Shown here in pieces: positions 20,632 to 29,429 of a stretch of DNA of 32,740 bases. The stretch is from Gracilaria vermiculophylla (taxonomy: Eukaryota; Rhodophyta; Florideophyceae; Gracilariales; Gracilariaceae). The stretch covers positions 3,267,057 to 3,299,796 of the forward strand of contig JAHNZQ020000004.1 of assembly GCA_019155205.2 (NCBI GenBank), read 5' to 3'. The number at the start of each line of letters is the position of its first letter. Within the stretch, counting starts at the first letter, position 1. Below the pieces are notes generated by a model that worked only from the letters and a program-made list of their open reading frames with translations, ran no database searches and had not been told where the DNA came from. A program made the position numbers and the translations under genes.

Positions 20632-21649
20632 CCAATTCAACTCTTCACCTCCACACTTCCCACGCGCGATCCCCCTCCCCCCTGCTCTAGGCACTGTGAG
20701 GCACCTAAACCCACAGACATCACTTGGACACCTTCCCCACCTACCACCGCCAGAAGCCTGGCAAGAATCGCCCAATACTGAAAGCCGTGCCGCCACCCGA
20801 GACCTGCCAAGCACGGCATCACACACGCAACGCAATGAATAAGCACCGCTCGAACCGCTAGCACACGCGCAGGATCCTCACTCTTTCCCTGCCCCCAACC
20901 CCTCCCACACGCTCCGCTCCCCCTACACGCCAACCTCGCTCCCAGGCTCAACCGCAGCGGCGCAACCGAGAAACGACCACGCACAAGAATCTGGCCCCGT
21001 GCTCCCACAGCCACCGTCTATCTCGCATCCGATCACCGCACCCTCCCGACGCGAATCCCAGCCTCGGAGAGCGCCATTGGCGACCGTACACCTGGCGACC
21101 GCACCGGTGACCTCGAAACCCGAGACCGTCTCCTCACTGCACGCCGAGCCAACCACATCCCCGACCGCTATGCAAGCTTAAAGCCGGCACAACCTGAACT
21201 CCATCTCTGTGCCTCAGCCTCAACAGGCGACAAAGCTGCCGATCGCTGTGGGCGCACAAGCTGCAACGGCGCGAGGCCACACGTCCTCGCCAGGTGACGG
21301 CACTGTAAGAACCCCCCGCCAACCGCAGCGCGCACGCAAACCCGCGCCATCGCTCAGTGGCTGCCCCGCCACCGCTTGTACCCCAACCAGTGGGCCACAG
21401 GCGCCCACGCCACATACATATAGCGATGAGCGGGCACTGCGCGACATAACGCCCACCATCGTGCCAGCGACAAGCAGCGCGACGACTCGACACTGCCCGT
21501 CAACCGGCGGAGTCACCAACGACTTCTCCGCCCCCGCCCGCTCCTCACGCTCAAGCCCACCCCGCACGACACACCCCGGGGGGGCGCACCCAACGACCAC
21601 ACAGGCGCGGTCGCTCCGGGGCCGTACCCCTCCCCCGCCCCCACACCTC

Positions 21650-23060
21650 GCGCGCCGCACGAACACTGACGCCGCAAGGCGGCGCAGCATGACCCCGCAG
21701 CCGGCGGGGTCTCCGCTGCTGCCCCCCCTGCCTCCGTCCGCTCCCCACGCCCACGCCCACCCCGCACGGCCCAACCCGGGGGGGTCACACCCACCGAACA
21801 CACAGGCGCGGACGCGCGGAAGCGCCGCTCCCACCCCGCACCAGCCCTCGCATCGTGCCCTCAACCGGCACACCCACACACCACGACAGCCCCGCATGAC
21901 CCGGTGACCGGCGGAGTCTCCAATGCGGCCCTCCCGGCCTACGTCCGCCCGGCACGCCCCCGCCAACCACGCACGCCACAACCCGGGGTGAGCACACCAA
22001 CCGAACACGCCCGCCAGGCCGCCCGAGAGCGCAGCTCCCACTGCGCACTCGCACCTCGCCCGCGGCGGGCACACCAAAGCACCGCGACGGCCCTGTGCGC
22101 CCCTGCAACCGGCGAGCTCCCCGGTGCTGCCCTCCCTGGCCCCGTCTGTCCCCCGCGCCCCAGCCCATCCCGCACGCAGCAGCCCAAGGTGGGCATACCC
22201 ACTGACCCCACCGGCGCGGTCGCCTGTGGACGCTGCCCACCTCTCGCGCTAATATCTCGCCCGCAGCGGACACATCAACGCACCACGACGGCTCAGCCTT
22301 ACTCCGCAACCGGCGTGATCCCCGCTATAAACTTCCCCACCTCAGCCCGACTCCCACGCCCACGCCCATCCTGCTCGCCATACCCCGGGGTGGGCACTCC
22401 CACCGAACACACCGGAGTAAACGTGCGGGAGAGAGGCTCCCCCCTCGCACCCGTACCTCGCCCGCAGCAGGCGCACCAACGCGACACGAAGGCCCAGCCT
22501 TTACATGCACACGGCGGGGTCTCCGCCTCTGACGCCCCTTCCTCCGCCCGGCCGCCACGCCCACGCCCAGCACACCAACGCACCACGACGGCCCGGCAGG
22601 CCCCTGCAACCGGCGGGCTCTCCGCTGCCGCCCTCCCGGCTTCCGTGTACCCCCTGAGCCCCTGCACACCCCGTACGCAACAGCCCGGGGTGGGCACACC
22701 CACCGAACCCACCGGCGCGGTCGCGCGGGAGAGCTGCTCACCCCTCACACTAGCATCCCGCCCGCAACGGGCACACCATCGCACCCCGACAGCCCTGCCT
22801 TACCCCGCAACCGGCGAGATCCCCGCTGCTGCCTCTCGCGCCTTCGCCCGACTCCCACGCCCATGCCTATCCCGCACACCAAAACCCGGGGTGGGCACAC
22901 CCACCGAACACACTGGAGTGATCATGCGATAGCGCAGCTCCCCCCTCCCACTCGGACCTCGCCCGCAGCAGGAGCACCATCGCAACACGTCGGCCCAACC
23001 TTCCTATGTAAACGGCGGAGCCTTGGCTTCTGACTTCCCCCCTCCGCAGGCCCCCCACGC
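21650..23060 (+). repeat. 204-bp tandem repeats in ORF2 N-terminal region (copy 2)
   Basis: A marker motif resembling gtctccgctgctgccctccc recurs at about 21710, 21914, 22119, 22315, 22521, 22618, 22822 and 23020. Spacing is about 196-206 bp, with one half-length step of about 97 bp. The typical 204-bp period equals 68 codons, so whole-unit gains or losses keep the reading frame. Confidence 0.8.
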
Positions 23061-23540
23061 CCACGACAAGCCTGCCCGCCGCACCACAGGGCGGGCCCAC
23101 CCACTGAAGATACCGGAGAGGCAATGCAGGAGCACGGCTCCCCCCTGGCACTTCTCTCTCAACGCCATGCCTCCGCCCTCGCGAGCCGGAAACACACTGC
23201 AACCGTGAACTGCGCCGGCAATCCCCGAAGGGGAACAAGTGGCACGAACACAAGGTGCAGCCCCCCATCACAACGTTCGGAAACCAGAGCGGCGGATGCC
23301 GCCCCTCCACGACCATCCCAGACACCCCTCCCACAACAGGAGGGAACGATCCCTCCATCGCCACAGCAACACGCACCACGACAACACGCGGGAACCCGAC
23401 GGACAACCCATGACGCAGCTCCGCCCCACTCTCACCCCGCGAAGACTACGACGCTGACCCCATTGCCACGACCCGCGCGGCCACACTAACCCACACTCCT
23501 ACGCCTGGGCCAACTACCTGTCGCTCTTGGGGACTACACC

Positions 23541-26500
23541 GTGACCCCGCCAACACGGGAGACACTACGCATGAGCCACATCGCTGATGCGCCTCACCAC
23601 ACCCCAAGCCAGATGATCTCCCGCCACGCAATAGCCCCCACAGGGAAGCGCCACCGTCCGCCCCCACATCCGCAGGAGGTACCACTCGCAGGACCACACC
23701 GGCCCTGGCAGACGCCGCCGGATCGCCAACCAAGAAGACCGCCCCCACAACACCCGAATGCCAAAGTACATGAGCGGCTCCGATTGGCACTATGGAACTG
23801 CCGTGGAGCGTTCACTAACGCCAGGGGGTGTCAAACAGCAGTGCAAGCCCAGGAGCTGCTCGACGTCAATGTGCTTGCGATTACAGAGACATGGCTCAAG
23901 GAACAGTCCATCCCAGAAACACTGCTCGGCTCCACCTGGGGCAAACGCAAGACTCACATCAGCCTACCTGGCGACCCCTCTGCCAATCGCCAACGCGTCG
24001 GCGGGGGAATACTGCTCCAGAGCAACACCGACAGGCGACCAACCCGAATCCACCACAGATCCGCAGACGGCTGCCAACTCCTTCCCCTCGGACTATGCCA
24101 CCTCCGGCTCATCACCTTCATCCTCGTCTATCTACGCCCACTCACGCCCGCGCCCATAATCCGCCTCCTCCTGCAGGATATTATCCGAGTTTCTACAGAA
24201 CACACCATACTGATCGGAGACTTTAATGCCCGACACCCCGCCTGGGAGCCAGGGTGCACCGCAAACCGCCTCGGACGAACGCTGGCAGCGTGGTCTGCCC
24301 TGCACAACTTCCAAGTCCACGCACCCTCCTCAGCAACCTTCCAACAGGGCACACGCTCCAGCACAGTCGACCTGGTCCTCACAAGGGGTTGCCTCGCGCA
24401 TGGCACCAAGCTCGTCCACGGAACATGGACCCAGCACTCCGACCACCATCTGCTCCTGTCCGACATCACCATCCCCCGCCGTACCGGGTTGACCTGGCAC
24501 ATCTCCCGGCATCGCCCCGGAACACACCGCTGCCAGATGGAGGCCGTCAGCAGTTATGGAATCAGCCTACCTCGGCTGACCCAGCGCATCGACACCGTCT
24601 GCGACACCAAGGCGCTAGAAGATGTGGCAGCAGACCTGGTCTACGCCTTTAAGCACCCCTTCCTGATCCGCACACGCCCGAAACCACCACGATTCCGTCC
24701 GGAATGGACACGGGCCCTTGACCCGCGCAGCCGGAGGAGAGAAGCACTCAGGGGGGAACTGGCGCGTAATCCACACGCACAGGACCACGACCGCCGGCGG
24801 GAAGACCTCCGACGACTCAACAGAGAAATACAACGCGAGTACCGACGCCGCAGGCGGCAGATCAACACACGCCGCCTCCAAGAACTGGCACAGCAACATC
24901 CCTCCGCAGCCACACTGGACACGCTCCGGCTCCACAGGGAGAACGAACGAAACCTTCCCCCCTCTACAACTCGCTCGGATGTGAACGTGGATCTCCTTGA
25001 GTTCACCCGCAACATGAGAACGAAGCAAACACATGATGCACATCCCCGCCCCAGCCCCTTCACCCCTCCGCCCGACTTCAGGGACCGCCTCGAGGCAGCT
25101 ATCAATCGCTCCAAACTGCGGAAAGCGCCCGGACCAGATGAGATCGTGAATGAGATGCTTTGGCTATCTCCAAAGACCATGGCTGGCGCCCTAGACTCTC
25201 TGTGGCGAAAGGTGGGGGAACTCTGCTATCTCCCGACCGTATTGCGCACAGGCTGGATCAGACCCGTATTCAAGAAGGGCGACAGCAGCCGACCGAACTC
25301 GTATCGCCTAGTTGCACTACTCAGTGTCTTCCGCAAGATCATTTCGTCAGCGATGGGACGCCTACTACAAGACGTTTTTGAGTATAGCCGATACGAATGG
25401 GGATATCGGGTCCTAGTGTCCACTGAGGACGCCATCGCACACACGCAGTCACTCATCAGGGACGGCGCAACCTACATCGCGGTGCTAGATCTAACCGGTG
25501 CCTTCGACTGCGTGCGCCGCGACACGATCATGAGCGAACTGCAGGGCGGCGTCAACACCACACTGCACAGCATGATTCAAGCCCTGCTCGTGAACACGCG
25601 ATCGTACACCAAGGGATACCCGAAAGACCGGGAAGGTGTGCGACTGACAGTCGGAGTACCGCAGGGAGACTCCGCAAGCCCGCTACTCTTCAACGCGTTC
25701 ATGGAAACATTCCTCAGAGATCACGACAATAAGGAGGCTCACTGGGGGACATGCACTGCGTCCTTCTACTGCGACGACGTTATCCTCTTAGGGCGGAGTG
25801 CAGCACTGTTACAACGTCAGCTGGATATGGCATCTGCTTGGGCCGGGAAGTACGACATGACCTGGAATGCTGCCAAATCCGTGGTACTCACGGACAGCAG
25901 CACCCAACTCACGCTCAGCGGTACACGCCTCTCCACCACAACAGAGGCCACCTACCTCGGAGTTACGCTCGCGCGCAGTGGCGTTGGCAGCACAGCACAG
26001 CTCCAACGAGTCCGACAAGCACATGGACGGCTCAATGGCCTCGCCCGAGCATGTAACGCATATGGTATCACGAACATGAGAGTACGAAAGAACCTAGTGC
26101 GCAGCGCGGTTTACCCATTGGCCGACTACGGGAGCGAGCTCGCCGCACACACCCCAGCATGGACAGCCAACCTACAACGGCTAGACCAAGCGGCCGTACG
26201 CTGGGTCCTGAGGCTCTGGGGGCGAATAGAGACAAGCCGACTCGAAGTCGTAATGGGCCTAGAAGGACACGAAAGTCGGCGGACTGCACGGCTCGACTCG
26301 TGGTGCCGTCGACGACTCAAGGCCGTGACAGAACTGGAAGACGCTATGGAAGACGGCGGAACGCCGGCACAACAACGGGAGCTCGCCAGCCGGAATGCAC
26401 AATGGAAACAGACCCGAATCTGTGCCACGACCTTCCAGCATCTCCGCCGCTTCCCCATCGACACTCTAAGAGCCTCAGAGGAGCCAGGCTATTTTGGTCG

Positions 26501-27005
26501 CCGAGCAACACACCGCCGGACCCAGTGGGTGCAACACCTCAACCGAAACCGAGCCCGTCATCTCCCCGGAACAGAACACACCCACGTAACCGAAATCTGG
26601 AACAAGCACCTCAGCGACACAGGACGACGGGTATACACTACGTGGCTTATGAACACCATACCGCAACACCGCATCACCCAGAGCACAACGGACAGACGAA
26701 CGCTCAAAGCGTTACTGGAGAAGGGGAAATGGACAAAGGCACAAGCACGCACCGTGAAGCGAATAATCATCGACATCGCAACCGCACTTCGACCCCCACC
26801 TGCCGCACGGGCGCACGGCCGCACGACCGCACGGGCGCACAGTCGCACAATCGCACAGGTGCACGGTCGCACAGACGCACGGTCGCACAGCCGCCCCGTG
26901 GTATCACAGCATGGCCCCACCATGGCACCACCATACAGGGGAGATACCACGTCAAAACGCCACGGCACGGAAGCCCGGCACGGCAAAACACAACGCCGCC
27001 GCTAG
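23541..27005 (+). CDS. ORF2 C-terminal block of copy 2: AP-type endonuclease and reverse transcriptase
   Basis: This 1154-codon open block holds the catalytic part of the element. The first codon is GTG and the first ATG is at 23571. In the intact element this is probably the C-terminal half of a longer ORF2, so the true start is upstream. Endonuclease motifs are LALWNCRGAF (from residue ~80), AITETWL (~115), IGDFNARHPAWE (~225), SSTVDLVLTRG and SDHHLLLSDI (~300). RT motifs are KAPGPDEI, RTGWIRPVFKKGDSSRPNSYR, AVLDLTGAFDCVRRDT, GVPQGDSASPLLFN (~705), FYCDDVILLG (~742), WNAAKSVV and ATYLGVTL. All catalytic Asp residues are present (YCDD in place of the common YADD). The remaining ~300 residues are basic, without an RNase H or CCHC motif, and end in a His/Arg-rich tail. 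It acts by nicking DNA and priming reverse transcription on the target. Confidence 0.9.
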   Translation: MTPPTRETLRMSHIADAPHHTPSQMISRHAIAPTGKRHRPPPHPQEVPLAGPHRPWQTPPDRQPRRPPPQHPNAKVHERLRLALWNCRGAFTNARGCQTAVQAQELLDVNVLAITETWLKEQSIPETLLGSTWGKRKTHISLPGDPSANRQRVGGGILLQSNTDRRPTRIHHRSADGCQLLPLGLCHLRLITFILVYLRPLTPAPIIRLLLQDIIRVSTEHTILIGDFNARHPAWEPGCTANRLGRTLAAWSALHNFQVHAPSSATFQQGTRSSTVDLVLTRGCLAHGTKLVHGTWTQHSDHHLLLSDITIPRRTGLTWHISRHRPGTHRCQMEAVSSYGISLPRLTQRIDTVCDTKALEDVAADLVYAFKHPFLIRTRPKPPRFRPEWTRALDPRSRRREALRGELARNPHAQDHDRRREDLRRLNREIQREYRRRRRQINTRRLQELAQQHPSAATLDTLRLHRENERNLPPSTTRSDVNVDLLEFTRNMRTKQTHDAHPRPSPFTPPPDFRDRLEAAINRSKLRKAPGPDEIVNEMLWLSPKTMAGALDSLWRKVGELCYLPTVLRTGWIRPVFKKGDSSRPNSYRLVALLSVFRKIISSAMGRLLQDVFEYSRYEWGYRVLVSTEDAIAHTQSLIRDGATYIAVLDLTGAFDCVRRDTIMSELQGGVNTTLHSMIQALLVNTRSYTKGYPKDREGVRLTVGVPQGDSASPLLFNAFMETFLRDHDNKEAHWGTCTASFYCDDVILLGRSAALLQRQLDMASAWAGKYDMTWNAAKSVVLTDSSTQLTLSGTRLSTTTEATYLGVTLARSGVGSTAQLQRVRQAHGRLNGLARACNAYGITNMRVRKNLVRSAVYPLADYGSELAAHTPAWTANLQRLDQAAVRWVLRLWGRIETSRLEVVMGLEGHESRRTARLDSWCRRRLKAVTELEDAMEDGGTPAQQRELASRNAQWKQTRICATTFQHLRRFPIDTLRASEEPGYFGRRATHRRTQWVQHLNRNRARHLPGTEHTHVTEIWNKHLSDTGRRVYTTWLMNTIPQHRITQSTTDRRTLKALLEKGKWTKAQARTVKRIIIDIATALRPPPAARAHGRTTARAHSRTIAQVHGRTDARSHSRPVVSQHGPTMAPPYRGDTTSKRHGTEARHGKTQRRR
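26800..26905 (+). repeat. Short repeats encoding the His/Arg-rich ORF2 tail (copy 2)
   Basis: Steps of gcacggtcgcac/gcacagtcgcac recur and encode ARAHGRTTARAHSRTIAQVHGR-like sequence, shown here in outline. The array is shorter than in copy 1 and the frame is preserved. Confidence 0.6.
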
Positions 27006-27088
27006 CGCATACCTCTAAATAGCCGCAACGCCACAGAACAAGATCCGCAACGCCGCGTTGCCTCGCTTTCGCAGTACTGGACAACCAG

Positions 27089-27202
27089 GCTACCGCAATA
27101 CCACGCTACCGCGCAACCGCGCTACTGCGCTACCGCGCTACCGCGCTACCGCACTACCGCACTACCACACTATCGCACTACCGCACTACCGCACTACCGC
27201 GC
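27089..27202 (+). repeat. 9-bp minisatellite in the 3' UTR of copy 2
   Basis: Tandem gctaccgcg and gcactaccg variants run for about 115 bp, longer than the equivalent tract in copy 1 (17453-17533). Unit sequence and position are conserved; copy number is not. Confidence 0.75.
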
Positions 27203-27372
27203 AGGGGCCAAGACGCCGCGCCCCTACAACGCAGTGCAGCGGCACCAAGCCTAATACTACGAGTCAGACAGCACTAGCCGGCTGGGCAGCACCGGCCAAC
27301 GACTTAGACGGATTAGCCACAGCATAGTAAGTGTGTACGCCGTACTCTACCTAAGGGCATTGGCCACACTCA

Positions 27373-27378
27373 AATAAA
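27373..27378 (+). promoter_or_regulatory. AATAAA polyadenylation signal, copy 2
   Basis: AATAAA sits 66 bp before the 28S junction at 27444, as in copy 1. Confidence 0.45.
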
Positions 27379-27397
27379 AATACAGGCCGGGGCCGGG

Positions 27398-27418
27398 CAC
27401 GTGTGACGATCCCACGTG
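27398..27418 (+). other. 3'-UTR hairpin of copy 2
   Basis: Arms CACGTGTGA and TCCCACGTG flank a CGA loop and pair except at one position. The mismatch lies at a different position from that in copy 1, pointing to an ancestral perfect stem 25 bp from the rDNA junction. Confidence 0.6.
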
Positions 27419-27443
27419 GCCGACCACCGACTTGATCCATTGT

Positions 27444-27474
<31 letters not shown>

Positions 27475-28790
27475 TGTTTACCCGCGCTTGATTGAATATA
27501 TTCACTTTGACATTCAGAGCACTCCGCAGAAATCACATTGCGTAATCACCGTCCCCGGCCCTCGCAATGATTTGTTTTAGTTAAACAGTCGGATTTCTTT
27601 TGCCCGTTGCAGTTCTAGTTCACTGCATGCTGTGAGCGTCGCTGCCCGTGGCACAGCCAGTAGTATCAACCAAACACAATTCTTGCGACCGGCGCTCAGT
27701 CGACAGCCACCAGACTGCGCCAGCAGACACCAACCAATCCTCACGCAGCACTAGAGCCAACCCTTTCCCCAGAGTTACGGGTTAAATTTGCCGACTTCCC
27801 TTCCCTTCAATTTTCATATCGAGCAGAGGCTGTTCACCTTGGGGACCTGATGCAGGTATTGGTACACCACGGCGTGGAGTTGTTTTTTCTTTTAAAAAAA
27901 AATATCTGAGGACAGTTTTTCAAGGGCCGTCAGTGGCGAGCTGGACGCTGGAAAAATCCTAGCGCTCTACCCGTGCCTTGCCTGTTTCTCCCGACAAGCG
28001 GATTCCACAGTGTAAGCGTCAGGCGGTTAAACTGAAAATAAAACTCTGCCCAGCGCCACTGCCTACGTCACCGCCCCAGGAATTGCGTCGCCGCTTCCAC
28101 ATCCGGGTGCGGGAATTTCAACCCGCTTCCCTTTCGCTGTCTGAGTAAGCAATTTCCACTCGGCTTAGGTACGACTCACCCATGCCCAGTCAATATTCTC
28201 ATGGAACCCTTCCCCGCTTCGCCCTTCAAGGTACTCACTTGAATATTTGCTACTACCACCAAGATCTGCAGTAGTGACCGTTCCACACGCGTTTGCACGC
28301 AGTGCTTCGATACGATCACCACGCCGCCCTACTCATCTAAAAAAAATCAATTTTTTTTAGACGGCATAGTATCGGCTACTCGCTTAACCGTCACCCGTTT
28401 TCAAGGCTACTTCATTCGGCAGGTGAGTTTTTACACACTCCTTAGTGGATTCCGACTTCCATGGCCACCGTCCTGCTGTATTAATGAACCAATTCCTTTT
28501 GTGGGATCTAAAATCGGGTAATTTGACGCCTTCACTACGCTTTCGGTTCATCCCGCATCGCCAGTTCTGCTTACCAAAAGTGGCCCACAGGGTTGACATT
28601 TTTTCCAGCAACCGCTCAATTAAGCAGCGGCGCCACTTGCGCATTTAAAGGTTGAGATTTGCCCGAAGGGTAGACGCCCCAAATGCACTAATCATTCGCT
28701 TTACCTCACAAAACAACGTCATGTCAGCCCGCTATCCTGAGAGAAACTTCGGGGGGAACCAGCTACTAGATAGTTCGCAATAAGTTTTGC
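27444..28790 (-). rRNA. 28S (LSU) rRNA fragment, near-canonical, upstream of the R2 site
   Basis: Read on the minus strand this is an almost canonical central part of 28S. It runs from about GAACTATCTAGTAGCTGG (near 28775) through TGGCCATGGAAGTCGG and GCAGATCTTGGTGGTAGTAG to TATGACTCTCTTAAGGTAGC at 27444. AT-rich expansion segments include a hairpin with arms of about 11 nt at 28337-28361. At 27444 the rRNA stops at the R2 target region and copy 2 begins, in antisense. At its 5' end (about 28790) homology also ends, so this is an incomplete gene. 27444-27671 is the right member of the 228-bp target duplication. Conserved positions are mostly intact, in contrast to the plus-strand copy at 29430-31650. 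Confidence 0.85.
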
Positions 28791-29429
28791 AATAAGAGTG
28801 CCGCTGACGGATGTGTCCTTACGACTTATAATGAAAATTACAAAATGTGGGACCACCTGAAGAACACTTGGGTGTGTACATCGTTACCTCGAAACTAAAA
28901 ACGAAATGAAAAAACTCGTTTTTTTTCTTTTTTTAAAGTAATGTGTACAAGGAATAAAACATTGTTTTTATTCTCTTCTTCGAAGACTTAAAATACATTT
29001 TTCTTTTCGGAAAGAAAATAGAACTCATGGTGGGTGAAAGCTCGCAATTTTAAGTACCGAGAAAACTTGAAAACCTTGATTCAAGTTCTTGTGGCGGCCC
29101 GGCTGCGATTTGGTGTTTTGATATACATTCAAACATTACTCCTGCAGTGGTAAAAGACGTTTAACAAGAATACACCAAGTTGAATCAAAATAGTTATCGT
29201 ACCATCGTCGAGATATTTCCTGAAGAACTAAGAAGTAGGGATGATGACCATAAAACATTGCATTTTGTTTTGTTTTTTGGCGTTTCATTGCTTGTTAGTT
29301 CCGACATCCATGATGGGGATCTTGCAGAAAAAAAATCTGAAAGGATCAATATTTCTTGCAAACTTCTGGTGTTTTCTGTACGATACCATCAAAACGTTTT
29401 TTATTTTTTGGATCTCAAGGCATACAAGA
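28791..29429. other. AT-rich spacer, no recognised gene
   Basis: About 640 bp rich in A and T runs separates the minus-strand and plus-strand 28S segments. By position the right part would be ITS2 upstream of the plus-strand 28S copy. I could not find a 5.8S sequence in it. Small open frames near 29180-29440 look like chance. Confidence 0.5.

Larger units (their letters stand above)
20624..23540 (+). pseudogene. ORF2 N-terminal Pro-rich region of copy 2, frameshifted
   Basis: It starts at ATG 20624 (MSSQFNSSPPHFPRAI) and stops at TAA 20840. Downstream the repeat-encoding frame changes several times (for example 21209-21907, 21904-22932, 23124-23489), so several indels have occurred. The repeat consensus here is close to PATGGLSAAALPASVRP...RTQQPGVGTPTEHTGAVARESSPLALASRPQRAHQRTTTAQ, given in pieces because residues vary. 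The frame ending at 22930 is closed by TAG where sister repeats have GAG. No transmembrane segment or known domain is visible; composition suggests an extended, disordered region. In copy 1 this region is in frame with the endonuclease. Confidence 0.7.
18004..27443 (+). mobile_element. 5'-truncated non-LTR retrotransposon copy 2
   Basis: It begins inside ORF1, at the position equivalent to about 6510 in copy 1, and so lacks the leader and the first ~60 ORF1 codons. It ends at 27443 against the same 28S base as copy 1 (gctaccttaag). It is flanked by 228-bp direct repeats of 28S (17776-18003 and 27444-27671). Nucleotide similarity to copy 1 is high across the endonuclease/RT region, but there are no later insertions. 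The C-terminal ORF2 block is fully open, so this is the best source for family protein sequence. Having lost its 5' end, it is not expected to be autonomous. Confidence 0.85.

Noticed and set aside
28384..28648. Overlapping ORFs on both strands
   Set aside because: They lie entirely within conserved 28S rRNA sequence.
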